Below, in pieces: positions 8,978 through 18,790 of a stretch of 64,000 bases of DNA. The DNA is from Bacteroidota bacterium (GTDB lineage: Bacteria; Bacteroidota; Bacteroidia; Bacteroidales; GCA-2711565), in assembly GCA_018816945.1 (NCBI GenBank), contig JAHIVC010000097.1, positions 35,619-99,618 on the forward strand. Direction: 5' to 3'. How positions within the stretch are numbered: position 1 is the stretch's first letter; every line of letters begins with the position of its first letter. The translations under genes and the position numbers were made by a program. The notes beneath the pieces are model-generated. The model saw nothing but the letters and a program-made list of their open reading frames with translations. It was not told where the DNA came from and made no database searches.

Positions 8978-11212
8978 GTGAGAAATCAGATATTTTTAAT
9001 CTTTATTTTATTTTTTACAGGAATTGGTCATTCATTTGGTCAACAACCTATCATTCATAAGTCTGAGTTTACTAAAACCATAAACGGTAAACAGTTCTAT
9101 ATTCATCGTGTAGAACATGGACAAACCCTTTATTCTTTATCAAAAGTTTATGAGGTTACCATGGATGAGATTATTTTTGAAAACCCTTTATCAAAAAAGA
9201 GCTTATCAATCGGGCAAGAACTGAAGATACCCATTAAGAGTAGGGATACTACTGTTTTAGAATCATACACAAAAGGTAAAACCGAGTTCTTTTATCACAT
9301 CACTAAACAAGGAGAAGACTTCAAAAAAATTGCATCTATTTACAGTGTGCAGGTTGAGGAATTAAAATTAGCCAATAAGGCTTTGTCAGAACCATTGAAA
9401 ACAGGACAATATATTAAGATTCCGGTTGATTCAAAACCAAAAGAATTGAAAAATTCTGAAAAAAACACACCTTCTTCAGGCTCTGCTGCCAAAGAAAAAA
9501 TACAGGATCAGAATATTAGCTACGTCAGCAAATACGGAGATAATTTATATCGTCTTGCCATCAAATTTCGTGTCAGTATTGATGAAATAAAGAAACTAAA
9601 TCAAGGACTCGAAGATCAATTCCCTGCCGGCAAAACAATTCTTATTCCACGAAAAAAGAATGATGTTACCTACATTTATCATAAAGTACTTGAAAGAGAT
9701 CGACTTTCAAAAATTGCAGATTTTTATGATGTCAGTTATGAAAGTGTACAGAAATTAAATCCAAATGCAAGAAACCGCGTTCAGTCTGGTCAGAGTATCA
9801 AAATACCAATCCCTTACGAGAGTATAGCTCCGATAATTGAAGAGATTCCGGTTCCGGAAGAAGTTGTTGCCGAAACATCGATAAATCGTGATAGTTTGAA
9901 ATGCTACTCAGATAGCAGGAATCTATTAAAAACTTATAAAGTGGCCCTGATGATTCCGCTCTATCTTGAAGAAACAGAAACCCTTCAATTTGATTCTGAA
10001 AACCTTCAAAGTCAGCTTCAACAACTTAGTGAGAGTTCGAAAAACCCATTTCGTTTCATACAGTTTTACTATGGAGCTTTAATGGCTGTTGATTCGCTGA
10101 AAAGTAAAGGCTTAAAAATCGACTTATACGTTTATGATGTAAATGAAGATATCGCTAAAGCCATGAAAGTGTTTCAGCAGGAGGAATTACGAAATATGGA
10201 TTTGATCATTGGTCCCTTCTTTACAGATATTTTCAGGTATGCTTCAACATTTGCGAAAAATTTCCATATTCCAATCATCAATCCGTTATCGCAACGATCT
10301 GATATTATTAATAACAATTCACAGGTTTTTAAATACCAGCCTACAAATAATTATCAGATTGAAAATGTTAAAAATTTAGTTAATCAGTATTATAAGGATG
10401 CGAAGATATTTCTCATTGATCATCAAACCGATCAAAATGCTGATCTATTGAGTGAATACGCAAGAGTGCTTAAAGAGGTCATTCCTAATGAATACAGAAC
10501 CTCAAATACCGATATTTATAATTTAGCAATCGAAAAGGCAACGGATGATTCTTCAATTGATGAGAAGAAAGTTAATTCTATTATTTCCTTAGAAGGAATG
10601 CGATTAAACACAAACAGACTGAAGTTAGCACTTGAAGATAGTACCTCATTTCCTAATGTAATTACAACAATACATTATGGTATTGACAACCTTACACCGT
10701 TTGAGAAACAAGCTTCTGTATTAAGAAATAATGTTGTCATCATAAACTCTGAGGATAATGTTTTTGTTTTAGATGTGCTCACAAAATTGAACATATTATG
10801 TGATACATTCCCTGTTACGATCATTGGAATACCCAATTGGGAGATATTTGAGAATATGGATAATAATATTTATCAGAACCTAAATGTTCATTATCTGAGC
10901 TCAAGTTTTGTAGATTATAATGAGCAAAATGTTATATCTTTTGTTAGAAGTTTCCGTGATGAATTTTTATCCGAGCCGGGAAATTATGCCTTTATTGGAT
11001 TTGATATTAGCTGGTATTTTTTAAATGCACTCATGAAATTTGGAACCGATTTCGAAGATTGCATCCGGTATTATAATCCAAAACTTATCGGCCCTGCTAT
11101 TAAATTCAGGAAGAATAATCGTACTGAAGGTTATGAAAATACTGATTGGCAAGTAATAAAGTTCAATAATTATTTTTTGCAAAAAGTTAAACTTCCGCCG
11201 GTGTTAAATTAA
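8978..11212 (+). CDS. LysM-repeat protein with periplasmic-binding-protein-like domain
   Basis: The 744-residue secreted protein has a signal peptide (to about GHSFGQQ, residue 22). Four LysM peptidoglycan-binding repeats follow at roughly 40-85, 105-150, 180-225 and 230-275, each ending in a variant of GQxIKIPI. From about residue 320 the C-terminal half resembles a type I periplasmic binding fold (VALMIPLYLEE, LIIGPFFTDIFRYASTFAK). Such proteins are known in Bacteroidota as PBP1 plus LysM fusions of unknown ligand. It would hold a sensor or binding domain against the cell wall. The start is GTG, 68 bp after guaA; the signal peptide directly after it supports that choice. Confidence 0.82.
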   Translation: MRNQIFLIFILFFTGIGHSFGQQPIIHKSEFTKTINGKQFYIHRVEHGQTLYSLSKVYEVTMDEIIFENPLSKKSLSIGQELKIPIKSRDTTVLESYTKGKTEFFYHITKQGEDFKKIASIYSVQVEELKLANKALSEPLKTGQYIKIPVDSKPKELKNSEKNTPSSGSAAKEKIQDQNISYVSKYGDNLYRLAIKFRVSIDEIKKLNQGLEDQFPAGKTILIPRKKNDVTYIYHKVLERDRLSKIADFYDVSYESVQKLNPNARNRVQSGQSIKIPIPYESIAPIIEEIPVPEEVVAETSINRDSLKCYSDSRNLLKTYKVALMIPLYLEETETLQFDSENLQSQLQQLSESSKNPFRFIQFYYGALMAVDSLKSKGLKIDLYVYDVNEDIAKAMKVFQQEELRNMDLIIGPFFTDIFRYASTFAKNFHIPIINPLSQRSDIINNNSQVFKYQPTNNYQIENVKNLVNQYYKDAKIFLIDHQTDQNADLLSEYARVLKEVIPNEYRTSNTDIYNLAIEKATDDSSIDEKKVNSIISLEGMRLNTNRLKLALEDSTSFPNVITTIHYGIDNLTPFEKQASVLRNNVVIINSEDNVFVLDVLTKLNILCDTFPVTIIGIPNWEIFENMDNNIYQNLNVHYLSSSFVDYNEQNVISFVRSFRDEFLSEPGNYAFIGFDISWYFLNALMKFGTDFEDCIRYYNPKLIGPAIKFRKNNRTEGYENTDWQVIKFNNYFLQKVKLPPVLN

Positions 11213-11437
11213 GTCAATTTATTGATAAATATCAATTGATTCAGGAGGTTTGAAGTGAGATATGAAGATACGAATCTAAGAATATCAGGATTGCGTTTAT
11301 GAACTCAAATTCTGTTGACTTATAAGTTATTATGTTAGATTTACCGAACTAATTTGAACTGCACATCTGCTTGAATTATTAAAAATGAAAGAACAAGATT
11401 GGAAATCAAAAATTATTTTAAAATATTACCTTAATTT
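11213..11437. other. Intergenic spacer before the gdhA promoter
   Basis: AT-rich spacer of about 225 bp. I see no open frame longer than about 25 codons, no strong hairpin and no repeat. Confidence 0.6.
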
Positions 11438-11470
11438 TTTGTTTTGTATGACTAATTAAGTGTAACTTTG
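11438..11470 (+). promoter_or_regulatory. Bacteroidota-type promoter of gdhA
   Basis: TTTG at 11438-11441 and TAACTTTG at 11463-11470 are separated by 21 bp, a full match to the -33/-7 consensus TTTG-N19-21-TAnnTTTG. The start site should be near 11475, leaving a leader of about 75 nt before the ATG. Confidence 0.65.
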
Positions 11471-11550
11471 CACTGTTAATTAATTAACAATATTAATTAA
11501 AATCAACAAATTTAATTGCTGATCTAAATATAAATTAAAACTTATTTAAG

Positions 11551-12888
11551 ATGGATCTTGAAAAAATAATGAATGGCCTTGAGCAAAAACATCCGGGAGA
11601 AAAGGAATATTTGCAAGCTGTTCGAGAAGTATTAGAATCAATAGAAGATGTGGTTAATGAGAACCCTCAGTTTGAATCTGCCGGTATCATTGAACGTATT
11701 ATTGAACCGGACCGTATTTTCTCATTTAAAGTGCCATGGGTTACTGATGATGGCAGGGTTGTCGTTAACTTGGGTTATCGTATTCAATTTAACAATGCTA
11801 TTGGACCATACAAAGGTGGATTAAGATTTCACCCAAGTGTGAATCTGAGCATTCTTAAATTTTTAGGTTTCGAACAAATTTTCAAAAACAGCTTAACAAC
11901 ACTTCCTATGGGTGGTGGCAAAGGTGGTTCTGATTTTGATCCTAAAGGAAAATCAGATGCTGAGATTATGCGTTTTTGTCAGGCATTTATGCTTGAGTTA
12001 TGGCATTCAATTGGCCCTGATACTGATGTACCGGCCGGTGATATTGGTGTTGGTGGTAGAGAAATTGGATTTTTATACGGAATGTATAAAAAACTGGCTC
12101 GTGAACATACAGGTGTTCTTACCGGTAAAGGAATTAATTGGGGTGGTAGTCTGGTTCGTCCGGAAGCAACTGGATTTGGTGCTGTTTATTTTGCCAAGGA
12201 AATGCTTGCAACTAAAAATGATTCATTAAAGGGTAAAATTGTTGCACTTTCAGGTTTTGGAAACGTAGCATGGGGTGCTGCACAAAAAGCTACTGAATTA
12301 GGAGCTAAAGTTGTTACCATTTCAGGGCCTGATGGATATATTTATGATAAAGATGGGATCTCAGGCGAAAAAATTGATTACTTACTGGAACTAAGAGCTT
12401 CAAATCAGGATATCGTTAAGCCTTATTCTTACGAGTTTCCAAATGCAATCTTTGTTCAGGGAAAACATCCTTGGGAAGTAAAATGCGATGTTGCTATTCC
12501 TTGCGCTACTCAAAATGAGTTGAATAAAGAAGATGCGCTTGCGTTGGTTAAAAATGGAGTGATTTGTGTTGCTGAAGGTGCCAACATGCCTTCTACTCCT
12601 GAAGCTGTTGAAGTTTTCCACGACAATAAAGTGTTATTTGGCCCCGGTAAAGCGGTTAATGCAGGTGGTGTTGCAACTTCAGGTTTGGAGATGTCGCAAA
12701 ACTCAATGAAAATTAACTGGTCAGCTAAAGAGGTTGATGAGCGTTTGCACAATATTATGATTAATATTCATAATGCATGTGTTAAAAATGGTACCGAAAG
12801 TGATGGTTACATCAATTACGTAAAAGGTGCGAATATTGCCGGTTTTCTTAAAGTTGCCAACGCAATGTTGGATCAAGGAATCGTTTAA
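11551..12888 (+). CDS. gdhA: Glutamate dehydrogenase (NAD(P)-dependent, hexameric type)
   Basis: It interconverts 2-oxoglutarate plus ammonia and glutamate, linking nitrogen assimilation to the TCA cycle. The 445-residue length fits the small hexameric class. Motifs include YKGGLRFHPSV, the catalytic-lysine region LPMGGGKGGSDFDPKGK, PAGDIGVGGREIG, the Rossmann loop SGFGNVAWGAA and the C-terminal NAGGVATSGLEMSQN. Coenzyme preference cannot be read with certainty; the class is usually NADP-dependent. It has its own consensus promoter and a strong terminator, so it is a single-gene unit. Confidence 0.96.
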   Translation: MDLEKIMNGLEQKHPGEKEYLQAVREVLESIEDVVNENPQFESAGIIERIIEPDRIFSFKVPWVTDDGRVVVNLGYRIQFNNAIGPYKGGLRFHPSVNLSILKFLGFEQIFKNSLTTLPMGGGKGGSDFDPKGKSDAEIMRFCQAFMLELWHSIGPDTDVPAGDIGVGGREIGFLYGMYKKLAREHTGVLTGKGINWGGSLVRPEATGFGAVYFAKEMLATKNDSLKGKIVALSGFGNVAWGAAQKATELGAKVVTISGPDGYIYDKDGISGEKIDYLLELRASNQDIVKPYSYEFPNAIFVQGKHPWEVKCDVAIPCATQNELNKEDALALVKNGVICVAEGANMPSTPEAVEVFHDNKVLFGPGKAVNAGGVATSGLEMSQNSMKINWSAKEVDERLHNIMINIHNACVKNGTESDGYINYVKGANIAGFLKVANAMLDQGIV

Positions 12889-12909
12889 ATAGATTAGTTA
12901 GGTTAGGTT

Positions 12910-12946
12910 AAAGCTCCTGCTCCTTATCGGAGTGGGAGCTTTTTTA
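12910..12946 (+). terminator. Intrinsic terminator of gdhA
   Basis: The arms AAGCTCC and GGAGCTT enclose an inner CTCC/GGAG stem and a short loop, followed by a T tract, 22 bp after the stop codon. Confidence 0.85.
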
Positions 12947-12980
12947 TGGAATGCCGTTCTATCCAAAATGCGTTCAAATA

Positions 12981-13049
12981 TCATTTTTCATGAAGGATCA
13001 TCGAAATCGGGAAGTGATCACTATAGCCGTTTGAATCATAATCTAAAGA
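12981..13049 (-). pseudogene. Possible C-terminal remnant of an endonuclease/exonuclease/phosphatase (EEP) gene
   Basis: The minus strand encodes 22 residues ending in GYSDHFPISMILHEK and a stop. The SDHxPI/V motif close to the C-terminus is a hallmark of the EEP (DNase I-like) superfamily, where Asp and His are catalytic. A stop codon lies just upstream in the same frame, so no intact gene remains. The rest of this 330-bp spacer holds the gdhA terminator and the promoter of the next gene. The match is short and could be chance. Confidence 0.35.
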
Positions 13050-13181
13050 TTAAAACTTTAATATCTACTTATACCAATTTCTAGAAAAAGTACGTAATCT
13101 ACATTCCGTCTTTATACTAAAAATTGTTAATATAATTTAGCTTAAGTAGCGGATTTAAAGAATTTATCGAGGATAAATTTT

Positions 13182-13189
13182 TATATTTG
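13182..13189 (+). promoter_or_regulatory. -7 promoter box for the ferritin-like gene
   Basis: TATATTTG fits TAnnTTTG and lies 36 bp before the ATG. No strong -33 box is visible. Confidence 0.4.
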
Positions 13190-13225
13190 TAGCAATAAAA
13201 ATTAATTTGAGTAATAATAAATTTG

Positions 13226-13681
13226 ATGGAAGAATTCAAATCGATTAACGAAATTTTAGAATTTGCAATTGCTTCGGAACAGGAAGCTGTTGAATTTTAT
13301 TCTAACCTGGCAGAACAATCAAAAAATACTGAAATGAAAGCTGTATTTAATCAGTTTGCCAAAGAGGAAATGAACCATAAATCACGGTTAATAAAAATCA
13401 AGGATGAAGGTTCGTTTGAGTTAAAAAGTGAGAAAATTTATGATTTGAAAATTGCTGATTATTTGGTTGATGTTCAAGTATCGCCAAAGATGTCATATCA
13501 AGATGCATTGATTGTCGCCATGAAAAAGGAAAAATCTGCGTTCAGACTATACACAAATCTTGCGGCTAAGGCTCCTAACGAAAACCTGAAAAACATTTTC
13601 CTCTCATTGGCTCAGGAAGAATCAAAACATAAATTACGATTCGAAATTGAGTATGATGATTATATTTTAAAGGAAAATTAA
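13226..13681 (+). CDS. Ferritin-like / rubrerythrin-type diiron protein
   Basis: The 151-residue, all-helical protein has two sets of diiron-ligand motifs: Glu in IASEQEAVEFY and ExxxH in KEEMNHKSRL in the first half, then KKEKSAFRLY and EESKHKLRFE in the second. That is the four-helix ferritin-like pattern of the rubrerythrin branch, here without the rubredoxin domain. A role in peroxide handling or iron oxidation is likely from the family. A TTG lies directly before the chosen ATG; the ATG is preferred. It is 125 bp before the topoisomerase gene. Confidence 0.82.
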   Translation: MEEFKSINEILEFAIASEQEAVEFYSNLAEQSKNTEMKAVFNQFAKEEMNHKSRLIKIKDEGSFELKSEKIYDLKIADYLVDVQVSPKMSYQDALIVAMKKEKSAFRLYTNLAAKAPNENLKNIFLSLAQEESKHKLRFEIEYDDYILKEN

Positions 13682-13806
13682 AAGTAATGTGCGCATTATA
13701 AAGACTTAAAGGAAATATTGAATCTTGCTCATTAAAATTATGATCACCTTCTAAATTTTTAACTTGACTATGTTTGGCTGGAGTTTGATAAATACCCTAC
13801 TTATAA

Positions 13807-16530
13807 ATGGATGAGATAGAAGACATAAACGATGATTTAGGACAAGCCCTGGAAAATGAAATTTCTTCCGGTGAGGTGCATAAAACGATGCACCTGTCAG
13901 GGATGTACGAAGCATGGTTTTTGGATTATGCTTCATATGTTATTCAGGAAAGGGCTGTGCCGGATATTTTTGATGGATTGAAACCTGTTCAACGTAGGAT
14001 TTTGCACGCCATGAAAGAACTGGATGACGGGCGCTATAATAAAGTTGCGAATATTATCGGGCATACCATGAAATATCATCCACATGGCGACGCGTCTATT
14101 GGGGACGCACTGGTGCAACTTGGACAAAAAGAATTGTTGATCGATACTCAGGGAAACTGGGGAAATATTCTGACCGGGGATAGTGCTGCGGCTCCCCGTT
14201 ATATTGAAGCTCGTTTATCGAAATTTGCGCTTGATGTTGTATTCAATCCGAAAACGACCAATTGGAAAGCATCTTACGACGGGAGAAACAAAGAACCCAT
14301 TGGTCTTCCGGTAAAATTCCCCTTATTACTTGCTCAAGGAGTAGAAGGAATTGCTGTTGGTTTAGCCTCAAAAATTTTACCGCATAACTTTATTGAATTG
14401 ATTGATGCTTGCATCGCTTATCTGCAAGACAAAGATTTTGAAATATACCCGGATTTCCTCACAGGCGGCCTGGCTGATTTTTCTAAATATAATGATGGAC
14501 TGAGAGGTGGCAAAGTAAGGGTAAGGGCCAAGATCGTACAGCTTGATAAAAAAACACTTGTAATTACGGAAATCCCTTTCTCAACAAATACCACTACACT
14601 TATTGATTCAATTATTGCCGCTAATGATAAGGGTAAGATCAAAATCAGGAAAATTGATGATAATACGGCCGAAAATGTTGAGGTTTTAATTCATCTGACT
14701 CCCGGAGTTTCTCCCGATCAAACAATTGATGCATTGTATGCATTTACAAATTGTGAAATCCCGATTTCTCCTAATTCATGCACCATCAGAGATGGGAAGC
14801 CTGAGTTTAGAGGGGTAAAAGATATGCTCAGAACCTCTGCCGATAATTCTGTTCAACTTCTCAGAAAAGAACTGGAAATCAAACTTTCAGAACTTGAAGA
14901 GCAGTGGCATTTTTCTTCTCTCGAAAAAATATTTATCCAGGAGCGCATTTATATTTTAATCGAAAAATGTACGACATGGGAAGCTGTTTTAGAGGCAATT
15001 GATGAAGGATTAGAACCTTTTAAAAATGTTTTTAAACGAGAAATTACAACTGAGGATATTATCAGATTAACTGAAATTAGAATCAAGCGGATATCCAAAT
15101 TCAGTTCATTAAAAGCCGATGAAATTATCAAGGGTATTGAAGCTGAAATTGAAGAAGTAAATAATCATCTGGCGAATTTAATTGATTATGCGATTAATTA
15201 CTATCGTCAGATTAAAAAGAAATACGCCGCCGGTAAAGAACGAAGAACCGAAATAAGAAACTTTGATACCATACAGGCAACCATGGTTGCTGCCGCTACT
15301 CAACGCTTATATTTTAATGCTGAAGAGGGTTTTGCAGGAACAAGTTTGCGCAAGGATAACTTTGTTTGTGAATGTTCGGATATCGACGACCTCATTGCAT
15401 TTAGAGCGGATGGTACATTTTTGGTCACCAAAGTTGCACCTAAAGTGTTTGTTGGAAAGGATGTTATTCATGTGGATATCTTCCGCAAAAATGATGATCG
15501 AACTGTTTATAATATACTTTACCGTGATGGTCGAAAAGGAAGTGTTTATGTTAAGCGGTTTTCTGTTTTAGGTGTTACCAGGGATAAAGAATACACGCTC
15601 ACAAAAGGTAAAGAGGATTCAAAAGTATTGTACTTTTCAGCAAATCCTAATGGAGAGGCCGAATCAATTAAAATCTATCTCCGACCAAAACCTCGTCTAA
15701 AAAAATTATCGCTCGACTATGATTTCTCAGAATTAGCTATAAAAGGCAGGAGTTCGCAGGGGAACATCCTCACAAAACACGCCATTAAATCTATAGCCAA
15801 AAGAGACGAAGGAATTTCGACCCTGGGAGCAAGGAATATTTGGTACGACGATACTGTTAAAAGATTGAATTCGGATGAAAGAGGGATTTATTTAGGTGCT
15901 TTCAAAGGGGAGGATAAAATACTTACCATCATGCAATCCGGCTATTACAGATTGATGAATTACGATCTTTCGAGCCATTTTGATGAGGATATGATTCACA
16001 TTGGTAAATTTGATGAGCATAAAATTATTTCTGCCATTTATTTTGATGCAGAGCAGGGAAAAACCTATATCAAAAGATTTACCATTGAACCTACATCAAA
16101 TGGGAGTAAAAAAATCGAATTCATTCCTGAACATTCTGATACTAAACTGATCGACTTAAGTTTTGATTATTTGCCCGTTATTGAAGTCATTTATGATAGC
16201 AAAACGAATTTGAAAGAAGTTCCCAATGAGGTCATAAAGTTGGATGAGTTTATAGGTGTGAAGAGTTATAAAGCAAAGGGCAAAAGGATCTCAAATTATA
16301 CCATAAAGACTTTTAATTGGCTTGAACCCGATCCGTATGAGTTTCCGGAAGATGAAACTGAAACGCTTGACGATGAAGGTTTGGATGATGAAGAAATAGA
16401 TGAAAAAGATGAGGAGAACGACATTCTGGATGAGAATTTAGAATACAATCCTGAACCTCCTAAAACCGAGAAAAAAGCTGATAACAATAAACCTGAAGAT
16501 CCAAATTTGCAAATGTCGTTGGAATTATAA
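13807..16530 (+). CDS. parC: DNA topoisomerase IV subunit A (ParC-like type IIA topoisomerase)
   Basis: It cuts and rejoins DNA during decatenation of daughter chromosomes. The 907-residue protein has the winged-helix domain with the active-site pair Arg131-Tyr132 in AAAPRYIEARL, the DGLKPVQRRIL motif (57-67) and the HPHGDASIGDALV quinolone-region helix (91-103). The C-terminal half forms the blade-like beta-propeller. I see no GyrA box (QRRGGKG), which argues for ParC rather than GyrA. The tail is strongly acidic (about 855-880) and the last residues are NLQMSLEL. parE is not adjacent in this window. The flavodiiron gene follows after 19 bp. Confidence 0.9.
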   Translation: MDEIEDINDDLGQALENEISSGEVHKTMHLSGMYEAWFLDYASYVIQERAVPDIFDGLKPVQRRILHAMKELDDGRYNKVANIIGHTMKYHPHGDASIGDALVQLGQKELLIDTQGNWGNILTGDSAAAPRYIEARLSKFALDVVFNPKTTNWKASYDGRNKEPIGLPVKFPLLLAQGVEGIAVGLASKILPHNFIELIDACIAYLQDKDFEIYPDFLTGGLADFSKYNDGLRGGKVRVRAKIVQLDKKTLVITEIPFSTNTTTLIDSIIAANDKGKIKIRKIDDNTAENVEVLIHLTPGVSPDQTIDALYAFTNCEIPISPNSCTIRDGKPEFRGVKDMLRTSADNSVQLLRKELEIKLSELEEQWHFSSLEKIFIQERIYILIEKCTTWEAVLEAIDEGLEPFKNVFKREITTEDIIRLTEIRIKRISKFSSLKADEIIKGIEAEIEEVNNHLANLIDYAINYYRQIKKKYAAGKERRTEIRNFDTIQATMVAAATQRLYFNAEEGFAGTSLRKDNFVCECSDIDDLIAFRADGTFLVTKVAPKVFVGKDVIHVDIFRKNDDRTVYNILYRDGRKGSVYVKRFSVLGVTRDKEYTLTKGKEDSKVLYFSANPNGEAESIKIYLRPKPRLKKLSLDYDFSELAIKGRSSQGNILTKHAIKSIAKRDEGISTLGARNIWYDDTVKRLNSDERGIYLGAFKGEDKILTIMQSGYYRLMNYDLSSHFDEDMIHIGKFDEHKIISAIYFDAEQGKTYIKRFTIEPTSNGSKKIEFIPEHSDTKLIDLSFDYLPVIEVIYDSKTNLKEVPNEVIKLDEFIGVKSYKAKGKRISNYTIKTFNWLEPDPYEFPEDETETLDDEGLDDEEIDEKDEENDILDENLEYNPEPPKTEKKADNNKPEDPNLQMSLEL

Positions 16531-16549
16531 ATAATTGTAATTAATAGAG

Positions 16550-17752
16550 ATGAAAGACAATAAGATACTGAATATTAGCAAGGATGTAAAATGGATAGGA
16601 GTATTGGACTACGATATCGTTACCTTCGATGTTGTAATGGAAACCGAATATGGGACTACCTATAATTCGTATTTTATTAATGCCGAGAAAAAAACAATTG
16701 TTGATACTACGAAGGAAAAATTCTGGGATGTTTATTTGACGAAAATTAAGGAAGTTGTAGATCCTGCAGAAATTGAATATATCATAGTTAATCATACCGA
16801 ACCTGATCATTCGGGAAATTTAAAAAACTTATTGAAAATTGCCCCCAAAGCTAAAGTTGTTGGCAGCGGTAATGCCATCAGGTATTTAAATGATTTAATG
16901 GGAATTGAATTCCCTCACCTGATTGTTAAGGATGGTCAGAGCCTGGATCTTGGTAATAAAACCTTAAATTTTATCGGTGCACCAAATCTTCATTGGCCCG
17001 ATTCAATTTATACCTATTTGGTTGAAGACCAGTTGTTATTTACCTGCGATTCATTTGGTGCGCATTACTGTAATGACAAAATGTTTGATGATCAAGTCGG
17101 TGATTTTGACGATGCATTTCGTTATTATTTTGATGTGATCTTAAAGCCATTTAGTAAATTTATGCTCAAAGCCATTGATAAAATCAGGCCATTGAGTATT
17201 AAGGCTATATGTACTGGTCATGGTCCAATACTTCGCAGCCATTGGAAAAAATATGTTGACCTTTCGGAAGAAATTGCAAAAAATGCCATACAAGAACCTG
17301 ATTCAAATCGTGTTTTTATCCCTTATGTATCAGCTTATCATAAAACCGGGATATTAGCCGAAAGCATCGCTAAAGGTATCAGAATGGCAGGTGATATTGA
17401 AGTGGAAGTGATGGATGTTGAATCCTCACCAATAGGCGAATTAGATGCCAAAATAGCAAATAGCAGGGGGATCATTGTGGGTTGTCCAACCATTAATCAA
17501 AATATTCTGTTACCCATCTATAAATTGTTTGCGGTAATTAGTCCGATACGTGATAAATCTAAACTTGCAGGCGGATTTGGAAGCTATGGATGGAGTGGGG
17601 AAGGAAAAGATTTGATCAAAACCAATCTTGAAAATTTAAAACTTGATTATTTCGAAGATGGACTTTTTGTGAAATTTACCCCCACTGAAGAGGAATTAAA
17701 AAAGGCAGAAGATTATGGCATGGCATTTGGTAAAAAACTACTTGCTGAATAA
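16550..17752 (+). CDS. Flavodiiron protein (FprA-type A flavoprotein)
   Basis: It reduces oxygen to water or nitric oxide to nitrous oxide at a diiron site next to FMN. The 400-residue protein joins an N-terminal metallo-beta-lactamase-like domain with the ligand set H82-x-E84-x-D86-H87 (HTEPDH), further ligands in [11 protein letters not shown] and [11 protein letters not shown], and a C-terminal flavodoxin domain ([16 protein letters not shown] and [11 protein letters not shown]). Both domains are complete. The 19-bp gap after parC suggests cotranscription. As a likely NO/O2 scavenger it fits a microaerobic or anaerobic life and is thematically related to the H-NOX sensor at 36.3 kb. Confidence 0.93.
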   Translation: MKDNKILNISKDVKWIGVLDYDIVTFDVVMETEYGTTYNSYFINAEKKTIVDTTKEKFWDVYLTKIKEVVDPAEIEYIIVNHTEPDHSGNLKNLLKIAPKAKVVGSGNAIRYLNDLMGIEFPHLIVKDGQSLDLGNKTLNFIGAPNLHWPDSIYTYLVEDQLLFTCDSFGAHYCNDKMFDDQVGDFDDAFRYYFDVILKPFSKFMLKAIDKIRPLSIKAICTGHGPILRSHWKKYVDLSEEIAKNAIQEPDSNRVFIPYVSAYHKTGILAESIAKGIRMAGDIEVEVMDVESSPIGELDAKIANSRGIIVGCPTINQNILLPIYKLFAVISPIRDKSKLAGGFGSYGWSGEGKDLIKTNLENLKLDYFEDGLFVKFTPTEEELKKAEDYGMAFGKKLLAE

Positions 17753-17801
17753 ATTGTTTATCAGAACCTTTTACTGATATTTTTCTAAATTATTTGCCAA
17801 G

Positions 17802-18659
17802 ATGCAAACTACGAGAATCAAACCACGCACTCTGTTAGTATTTTTCCTCTTAAGTACCATTTTTATTTCCTGTTCACTTGAAAGAAAAATTGCCAAGAGT
17901 TATGTTAAGACGAAAGAGAAAAAATCGGTTTTAGTTTTCTTTCCATCCGAATTATTTAAGACTAACTTAAAAACCTATCAGGCCCTTACGGATGATAGTT
18001 TGCATACGTTAAATCACGATTCATTTTTAAGGGACAATAGCCTATTCCTAAAGTTTATCAATGATTCTCTTTTTATGACTAAATGTTGGCAAAGCATGGT
18101 TAATGAGCTTGGTGCACATGGCATCATGGTTTACGGATTTGATCAGATTAATGAATTTTTAAATCTAAAAGATAGCTCTTATGTTATAAACCTGGCACAA
18201 ATGCAGCTTGAAGAATATGTGCATACTGAAAAAGTAGAAGCAGATATAGATGGTCGTTACTATTCCGGCGACATTGATTTAAATGCCATTAATTTGAATG
18301 CCTGGTTTGAATTAGAAAGAAATCAAGTACCCGGTGAAAAATATCCCGTCCTATATTCAAGTTATTATATTTATGATGATTTCGAAGGGCAGTTTGTAGG
18401 TTCATCCTCTTCTTATGCAGAAGTGAATTATCGCTATAAACTTGATACAATGCAGGTGGAAGATGTTTATAATTTAGCTGAACTTGCAGGGAAAAAATAC
18501 GCTATTAATTTCTATGATTATTTGTTAAATATTTATGTCCAGGATCACCTTCCCAAGAATCAAGTTCCCGTCTTTTATTTTCATTATGACCGAAGAATGA
18601 AGAGCTTGCAAACATATTATTATGATGGGTTTACCGAAATTGACCCTGAAAATAATTAA
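17802..18659 (+). CDS. Predicted lipoprotein of unknown function, copy 1 of a tandem pair
   Basis: The 285-residue protein begins with a basic N-terminus and a hydrophobic stretch ending in a lipobox (TIFISC, Cys24), so it should be a lipoprotein. After the cysteine comes the conserved SLERKIAKSYVKTKEKKS segment. The rest is mixed alpha/beta with repeated Asn/Asp-Ser-Leu elements and no known catalytic motif. The next gene is a clear paralogue: the lipobox region, KKSVLVFFPSEL, VINLAQMQLEEY, LNAINLNAWFEL and NIYVQDHLPKN are nearly shared. I do not recognise the family. Confidence 0.75.
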   Translation: MQTTRIKPRTLLVFFLLSTIFISCSLERKIAKSYVKTKEKKSVLVFFPSELFKTNLKTYQALTDDSLHTLNHDSFLRDNSLFLKFINDSLFMTKCWQSMVNELGAHGIMVYGFDQINEFLNLKDSSYVINLAQMQLEEYVHTEKVEADIDGRYYSGDIDLNAINLNAWFELERNQVPGEKYPVLYSSYYIYDDFEGQFVGSSSSYAEVNYRYKLDTMQVEDVYNLAELAGKKYAINFYDYLLNIYVQDHLPKNQVPVFYFHYDRRMKSLQTYYYDGFTEIDPENN

Positions 18660-18790
18660 GTTGCAAGTATTGGGTTAAAAGATATTAAAGTGCTTGAATT
18701 CTGAGCTTAACGAGGATGTTTGGGTGAATTCGATAGATAAAATGTATACTAAGAATGTTCTGTTGATGAATTCTTTAATTATATACACAT

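Noticed and set aside
11384..11458. 24-codon frame before gdhA (MKEQDWKSKIIL...)
   Set aside because: It overlaps the -33 region of the gdhA promoter and is too short to separate from chance.
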